This document shows, in pieces, positions 52,201 through 61,200 of a stretch of DNA of 64,000 bases. The number at the start of each line of letters is the position of its first letter. The stretch's first letter is position 1. This DNA comes from Diplolepis rosae (lineage: Eukaryota > Arthropoda > Insecta > Hymenoptera > Diplolepididae): NCBI GenBank assembly GCA_030998225.1, contig JAPYXD010000677.1, positions 13,639,501-13,703,500 of the forward strand, given 5' to 3'. The notes below the pieces were generated by a model, which worked only from the letters and a program-made list of their open reading frames with translations, searched no databases and had not been told where the DNA came from. Made by a program: the position numbers and the translations under genes.

Positions 52201-55200
52201 TATTGTGTGTGAAAAAAATATGTTTATATAGTCCGAGATCCCACTGCAAAGTACCTTCACCGAAATGTTCACGGAGAAAAAAAACTGTTGAATCAACAGA
52301 TGTCATCTGCTGGAATAGGGACCAGTTTTTTTTGGTAATATTTACAGATTTTTCTGTTGGATTCGCAGATTGTTTGTAAACTCAACAGATGAACCTGTAA
52401 AATCTACAGATATGTCTGTTAGAATTGCAGATTTCAAGAAAAAAGAGAAATCCGTAATTCTAACAGACATTTCTGTAGATTTTACAGGTTCATCTGTTGA
52501 CTTTACAAACAATCTGTGAATCCAACAGAAAAATCTGTAAATATTACAAAAAAAAAAACTGCTGTCCCTATTCCAGCAGATGAGATCCATTGATTCAACA
52601 GTTTTTTTTTCTCCGTGTTAATAGAACAAAACGCGTTGAAACTACTGCATTATATACGTCCTAACACGAAATGGCTAGGTTGTCTAATCATAGCCGGGTC
52701 CTTATGTCAAAATAGATCATTTTAAAAATAGCAAAATAGACTATTTGAAATAGTGGATTTTACTAATTAGAATAGTGGGTTTCACTAATTCAAAAAGTGC
52801 ATTTCACTATTTCAAACAGTGGATTTCAGTAATTCTGATAGTGATAAAACTAATTCTATACTATTTCAATAGTGAAATAATTTTCACTAATTCAAATGGT
52901 GAAATTTTCACTATTACAGATTTGAGTACAAGGGGAGAAGAACAAGTTAAGTTAATACCGGTTTTCGAATCTCAACTTGTAGTTGCAGTGATGCTCCATT
53001 CCTTTCTATCGCGCGCGAAAAATGAAAAGTTTTTGCGTAGGGTTGTCTCACTTTGGACCCGGAATTACGCAGACAACCCTATATTTTCTCACAGTGCAGA
53101 TCGTAAGCTTTCGATTCCAGTATTTATTATTCTATTAAACAGCCGATGAAGTTGAACGCCAAAAAATCTGTATAAATGTTTAAACAACCCATGTTTAGAC
53201 CCACCTGGGGGTTAAAAACCCTACAATTTTTCGCTTGTGTAGTCGTCATCTTTTAATTGTTACTATTTTATCTTATTAATCTCATTTGTAGTTAACTCCC
53301 ATAATTAGGATTTCCAATAAATAATTATTGACATAAGGACCCGGCTATGCTTAGACAACCTAGCCATTTCGTGTTAGGACGTATATAATGCACTAGTTTC
53401 GACGCGTTTTGTTCTATTAACATTTCGGTGAAGGTACTTTGCAGTGGGATCTCGGACTTTTAGAAATCCTGCAGTAACTTGCAAATTGTGTAAATTTTAT
53501 ATATATATGGCGTGTTCCATGGCAAATCGGACGGGTTCAGGAATCCATGTTTCCGATTTCCTTGAAATTTTAAGGATTGATAAACTAACATAAATAATGA
53601 AGAAACCCAAAATTTGAGATTGTTTCATGCATTATTTAAAAAGTTATGGGATAAACAAACAAAAAAAATATTTTTGTTCTTTTTCAATTATTTAAAAACT
53701 GAAAATAGGAAAAATTCTGAAAAAAATTACACAAACGTATCATTAGATGGCCGTTGTAGCAGTATTTTTTGGGAAAATTTTTACTCCAAATTTAATGATA
53801 AAAAAATGTTTTTTTCAAACAAATTGATTTTTTTTAAAAACGCCATCTTTGAAAAATCTGAAAAAATTCATAGTGATAGCATATATGAATTTTTTTGTAA
53901 AGTGATGCGCGTGGAATCACGATCTTCGATCGACGGTGTCGGGCGCGAGTTCCACTAATGTTCTATTACTATCTGCTTTTTCGAGAACGTTACTATCAAA
54001 AAGTGATGGGAAGTGGTTATTAATTGTTTAATTATCGCTTTATACTCATAACATATGAATAATGTAATGAGTTTTATGATTATACATAAATTATCAAAAA
54101 AATAATTTTTTTTATTATCATGAAAATAAATTTATTTGTAAAAAATCCACGAACAAATTTTTTACGTCAGAAAGTATGAAGAGTAATTTTTTTAATTGTA
54201 CGTTGATGAGAATGTGATAAATCGCAAGGACTCTGATTTTTCGTCAATATTATTGTCTTCGAGGGATTTTTGGAATCGGAAGGTACCTGGAGGCCGTGAG
54301 AAGGAAGATTTTGCGAGTCATTCACCGATTTCTGGTAATTTTAACAATTAAGAAAGAAAACATAAATGCTAGGAGGAACAAATCTTATTATTTTTTATCC
54401 TTCTAAAACTTCATCTTTTATAACTCTTATCCTGTAGGTGTTGCAAAGGAGAGCATTTTTTTTGACATCTTTGAATTTATTGAGAAAATGCTCTGGGAAT
54501 GCCCTTAAACTGCTTTCATTTGAATCTGCGAGTATAATCTATTAAGAGGAAAATGATTTTTAAGATGAGGCTTGATAAATTATTTATAGATCAGCACGTG
54601 ATGATTTCACTATATTTCTATTTGTATCGAGAGTAAAAAATCACGTAATATTCATTTACGGTTTTTGTTTTTGTATGGATTACAACAATGTTTCCTTTTT
54701 TGCCGAATCATGTCAACTGCTCTTTAAAAATAAACTCTCGTAGATTTTTTACCAACTAATTTATTTTCATGATAATAAAAAAAATTATTTTTTTGATAAT
54801 TTATGTATAATTATAAAACTCATTAAATTATTTATATGTTATGAGTATAAAGCGATAATTAAACAATTAATAATCACTTCCCATCACTTTTTGATAGTAA
54901 CGTTCTCAAAAAAGCAGATAGTAATAGAACATTAGTGGAACTCGCGCCCGACACCGTCGATCGAAGATCGTGATTCCACGCGCATCACTTTACAAAAAAA
55001 TTCATATTTCGCACAATTTTTGAGTGCGCACCTTAATTATATACCCAAAATTTGCGTAATACTTGCGGCTATCACTATGAATTTTTTCAGATTTTTCAAA
55101 GATGGCGTTTTTTCAAAAAATCAATTTGTTTGAAAAAAAACATTTTTTTATCATTAAATTTGGAGTAAAAATTTTCCCAAAAAATACTGCTACAACGGCC

Positions 55201-58200
55201 ATCTAATGATACGTTTGTGTAATTTTCTTCAGAATTTTTCCTAGTTTCAGTTTTTAAATAATTGAAAAAGAACAAAAATATTTTTTTTGTTCGTTTATCC
55301 CATAACTTTTTAAATAATGCATGAAATAATCTCAAATTTTGGGTTTCTTCATTATTTATGTTAGTTTATCAATCCTTAAAATTTCAAGGAAATCGGAAAC
55401 ATGGAGTCCTGAACCCGTCCGATTTGCCATGGAACACGCCATATATATAATGTAGCTTCGTCTAGAAAATCTAGTTATTTATTCATGGTTGATTTCTGGT
55501 TATTATTCTAAGGAATTGTAATTTTGAAATAAAAAATAAAATAACAGCACTCTTTTTTATCGTAAATTTTTAAAGGAATGCATCAGCTAGAACCTTCAAT
55601 TTCATCGATGCTGTAATAAAACTATAATACGAATTATAGTACCACTACTAGAAAATATAATACATTAATATAACAGCTGGAAGTTATCGTCACATTTTCC
55701 AGAGTATATAACAATATGTAACCAGAAATTAGCAACAAATTGTGGGAATTCCAGGCGAAAATTGTTATTAATTAACCAGAAATTTTCAACCAGACTTTCT
55801 AAAATTGCTAAGCAGAATTTATAGCAAGGGAATTTCTAACATCAAGTCTAGTTACAATGACCTGTATTCTAGTTGTTTCAACCAGCTCTGGCGAAAGTTT
55901 CGGATTGGAATTCAATCCGAGTGAGTCAGAGCTATTCCGAAAAATTCCGAATCGATCCGAAAAATGTTTTAAATCTGATAAGCTCTCAGATTGAACCGGA
56001 ATGAATCGGATTGAGTTGGCTTGATTTTTAACCGATTTGCATCGAACGAGATTCGAAACGTTTATCAGAAAGATTCGGAATGAATTGGATTGACTCGGAC
56101 TGAATTTCGTTGCAAAACTTTCGCCAAGGAGACCTTTTTGGTTGAAGTGCATTTCAAACTTTTCAAATGAAATCTTCAGGATAGTGAAGTGTGGTGTTTA
56201 TGCGAGGAAAAATAAAATGTCGTATGTCGTGAGTTTTCAAATGGACATTGACTGGAAGCATCTAACGGACATAAGAACATACGTTTGCGATGAACTTTCG
56301 GGGACCTCCTGTGGATTGGAGTCGGCTTTGGGCCTGAAGGTGGCGGTGATATAAGAGGTATTGGTTGTCCGCTCGTTGATAAAGTTGCAGATGAAACTGA
56401 AGGTTCTCTTATGCTCCACCGGACTCGGCTATTGGTGGCTGAAAAACCCACTTCTTTCCTAATCATATTCTAATCTCGGATATTCAATTGTTTCATTGAA
56501 TTGATTTGATGAAGATATGACGATGAAATTATGACTCCTAATTGCATTCACAATTTTTGAATTGGGCTTTTGATCACGTCAGGTAAAATATTTACTGATT
56601 TTATAACTTAATTCACGAGTTAATTCACCAAAACCATTAGATCATTATTTTTATCCTCGTCAAAATTAATGGTACAACTTTCTTATTATAACAACGTTTA
56701 TCTTTGCTTTAAATGCACGCTAAACTACAAATCTTCAGAGGAAGTTTCTAAAAAACGCTTGAAACAGGTAATTGCAAATGAAAACATTAGACAATGGTAT
56801 GAAAATGACGTGCAATAATCACCTTTCATGATTAATGAAAATAGGTCGAAGTAATTAAAAACTGCTGATGAACGCAAGTCACATGTAATGGGGAGAATTT
56901 ATGAAATGCAAATGAGTTTTAGTTTTTCGAACCAATCTGGAAAATTAACATCCAAGATTTTGAAAATTCAATTTTTGGCGGAAAAATGAATTCTGATGCA
57001 CGTTTTATTTGAAATCTAATGATCATTAATTGTGTAACCTAAATGAGGAATGCAACTTTCAAACAAGGGATTTTCATCATTATATTCATTACAAAAAATC
57101 GATCATAAAACGAAAAAAAGTTAAACATTTCCCTACATATTTTTCTTCTTATGCATGATCTAGTCTATCAGAAACTACTGAATATTAATCAACTTTGCAA
57201 AGGCATGGAAATAAGACAATTAAACAGGTCTATCATGCATGTCCGCAAAACACAAATTATGTTGTTTTATGATCATTCTGATTGTCCACTAATTCAAGAG
57301 TATGACCTTCAGCTTCTAATTGCATTTCAATTAGTTAATTAATTTTACAAATTATTGAATAGTAGAAAAATATATCAGCGTATCATACTCTTATAAATGA
57401 GGGGTTCAGAACTGTATTGGGTTAGGTTAAAAAATGGTGTTTTTTGTAATTGTACTTAAGAGTTAATCTCAAATTCTGAAATGATGTCACAAGATTTAGA
57501 AAAAAAAATATAATAAAATTCAGACAAAATTGTAAGATAGATGTTTCTTGTAGACGATAATAATTTTACCTATTTATTATACTTAATTAATTAAGTTGTT
57601 AAAATTGTTTCAATTTAAATTAATTAAGTATAATAAATAGGTAAAATTATTATCCACGCTCTCTACACAGAGAAACCCAAGTTTACAATTTTTGCTAAAC
57701 TATGTTTCAATTTAGGAAAAAATATGTAATAGTGAGCATTTTTCGCAGCGAAATACTGAACTTTAGATGATCTCTATGATAATTTATTATAGATTATATC
57801 AAACGTTACTATAACCTATATTAAAGTTCCATATAATTTTTCGAATCTTTAGTATTTTGACTGCGCACTCAGAAAAAATATTTGATTGAATCAAAAAAAT
57901 TATTTGTTTGAAAGACTTTCTTTGATGTAAAGAAATGATTTGTTTAAATGAAACAAAATTTGTTCGATTCAAACAAAAAATCTTTGGACCAAATAAATAT
58001 TTGTTCGAATCAAATAAATTTCTGCCTCAAATCAAACAAATTATATCTTTGACTATATATCAATGCATTAATTTCTTTGATTTGAAGAAAAATTCATTTG
58101 ATTCAAACAAATATTTACTTGGTTCAAAGATACTTTGTTTGAATCAAACAAATTTTATTTCATTTAAACAAATCATTTCTTTAGATCGAAGAATCATTTT

Positions 58201-61200
58201 CTTTGATTCAATCAAATCTTTTTTCTCATTGCGAAAAATTTCCAGTCTGCTATGAATAGTTACCATTACACCTCGATTTTTCCTAGATTCCTAATATTTT
58301 TTTAGAATTATCATTATAAAATAAAACATGTTTTGATATGAAAAGTTTCTTCGTGTACACGATACACTAAAATTGATTACGTTTACAAGAAAGATCTATT
58401 TTATAATTTTGATTAAAATTTATTATGTTTCATTTTCTAAAAATTTTTTATATAATATTGAAATGTCATAATTATTTTTATAAAAAATGTTGTTCACTAC
58501 TTTTATTCTGAATCCCTCAAATAGTGGTTGTTAAATGTTGTATAATATGATGATTAGTCAATTAGATATGAAGAGCTGACGTAACAGACACAATCAAAAT
58601 TCCAACGATAGACGTGATCTATTTAGTTTAGACCTTCCACCAAAATGCAGAGTAGTTCGCAGACTAGATAGAGGCTCTTCGATCAAAAGTTAATTACCTA
58701 GTCTAATCAATCGATCATAGCTTTCCTAAAATAATGATATCTAGATGCTTTTACTTACTCGGTCGAGGATGCCTTTCACGCTCTCCGCTCTTCTCCCTCA
58801 AATCCTTATCCTTGTCTTTTGATTCTTTTTCTTTCTCCTTTGAACGAACATGATATTTTCATTAACAATTATTTTCATCAGAAGTTTTGTCATTCAACTT
58901 ATATTTTTACTATTGATCAAATAATTTGGAAAATTAGAAGATTTTGGATTTAGATTTAAGTATTGTTAAGAATAATTTGAGTGACAATTCTAGAAATCTT
59001 ATCCTGGTTTTCAAGTTTACTGATTATTTATTCTTCACTGCCTCAATCATTCACAAACTCTCAGATTTTCAAAATTTTTAAACTTCGACATTTTTTAAGG
59101 CAGTTTTGCCAAAAATCAGGATTTAGGAAAAAAAAGTTTTTCTAAGATTTTAAGACTTGAAATGATATTATCAGTCGTGTCGTATAAAAGAAAAAACATT
59201 ATTTTTTATAAAGAAAAATTTAAAACTAACGAAAAATAATATTTTTAATAATGTCTTTTTTAATCAAATTTTTCTTTACTATCGCGATTTACCAATTTTT
59301 AAAAAATGATTAGAGTTTCATAAAAGATGGTTTATTTTTTCGGGGAGAATATTCTCTACAACTCTACTGTTACTAATTTTGAAAATAAGTAAAAAATCTT
59401 CAAATATAGTTGTTTTAAAAAAGTGTTTCTTTCGAAAAAAATTCTTTTAACGATTTCAGCTACTGAAAACATTATCTTTAAAATTGGAAACAGAAGAGTT
59501 GTAGAGAATATTATTCCCGAAAAAATAAACCATGATTCATGAAAATCCAATCATTTTTAAAAAATTGTTGGGAAGCGATGATAAAGAAAAATTTTATTAC
59601 AAAGAACATTAAAACTATTATTTTTCGTAAGTTTCAAACGTTTTTCATAAAAAATAATGTTTTTTATATATAATATTATATATATAATATAATTATATTT
59701 TTTTGTTTTGTATGATTACGACCTAACGAACTAAACATTTTATGTATAAAAGTGTAATATACCAGTTACACCCACTTACGTACCAGTTTCATTTTTAGTT
59801 CTCTTACAGTCATAGAACTTTGTAAGAATTTTAAGGCCATAGATCAATCGTACCACGTGACTAAATTATACATTAATTCGTTCATGTAAAATAACTTTCT
59901 TAATTTACAAAACATCTTTTTGAAACATTAGGAAACTTAATGAGACAATAAAGCACGTCTGTTAACTTCTTTTTAGTTAAAATTTTGAAAAAAATTCGAA
60001 AACTTATCGACAATTACAGTTAGCTGTAAAATTTTTTGCAAAATGTTCACTCAAACGAAGTTTACCTACGTTCTTTATATTTTTCTGTTGTATTTTCTAA
60101 ATTTTCAAGAAGATATTTTTTAAAATAAAAAAGTTATCTGACTCGAACTTTTACAGGAATTTGGTCACGTGATCTGGTTATCTGGGATCTGGCCTTAGGA
60201 TCTCACTCGTATTTTTAAAGTAACTTGACTTTCTGTTCGTTAAGTTTTTTTATCAAGTTACCTTAACATCTTTTGTAACAGAAGGAGCTCGTCGTTTTGG
60301 AGATTTACGGTCAGCAGCACTTGGTCCAAGACTTTGTGAACGTCCAGTCCGAGGACTATTCTTCGGACTGGATTTCATCCTTGGCTGAATTTCTTCTCGA
60401 TGTTCCTTCAGCTCATCGCGTCGGCGAGGTATTACAGGTTCTAACTTCTCTCTCGTTGGAGAGGGAAGTAACGCTCCATCACCTGTTTAAACGGAAATAA
60501 AAAAAAAATTATTCTCGCTAATGAATTCAGTAAATTATTAAAAGAAAGTAATGAGTCTCACCGACTCCTGTAGTGCGATCAAGATGATGACGAATCAAGA
60601 AGTCCCTTCGTGCTCGAGCAATAGCTTTATCATTATCCTAAACATGATTTTAAAATTGAAATTGGTTAATTATTACATTTTCATCATGTGAGAAAGTATT
60701 AGTTTTATGTGAAAAATAACTTTCGAAATTTTCATCAAATATTTACGTTTTGAGACTCCCTGAGTCAGAAAAATCGGTTTTTACCAGGGCCGCATTTACC
60801 GACGAGGGTGCACTGGGCAAACTAGAATAACTGCCCCTCCTCTTTATTATTTCAACAAATATTGTCAAGGCGCGAGTTTTTAAAAATAAAAACAATGATT
60901 TTTTTTTGGTTTTTAAGTATTGAAAATTTATATTTAAGGATTTTGAAGAAAAATGCACATAAACCCTCATTTTTGCCGCCCTCTTTGAGGCGCCACCCTG
61001 GGCAGCTTCCCATGTTGCCGTTGTGTAAATTCGCCCCTGGTTTTTACGAAAGTGTCTGTCTGTAGTAGTAGGTCGTGTGCGGCTTACCTCTCGATAGAAT
61101 TATCGGATTGAATTGAGCTTTGACATACATTATTGAAGCCAAAAGTAAGGAAAAGTTCGTTAACCAGCCACATCCGACTAAAATTGTGTTTTTGAAAAAA

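Larger units (their letters stand above)
52230..53458. mobile_element. Fold-back element with long near-identical arms
   Basis: AGTCCGAGATCCCACTGCAA at the left and TTGCAGTGGGATCTCGGACT at the right begin arms that pair for about 150 bp (through CCTAACACGAAATGGCTAGG and ATAGCCGGGTCCTTATGTCA). The left arm is interrupted by the 348-bp MITE at 52270-52617. The centre (52740-52920) is a degenerate array of TTCACTAATTCAAATAGTG-like words. Confidence 0.9.

Noticed and set aside
53614..55335. Frames MRLFHALFKKLWDK on both strands
   Set aside because: Mirror products of the 1.95-kb fold-back; Lys/Phe/Asn-rich, no known fold.
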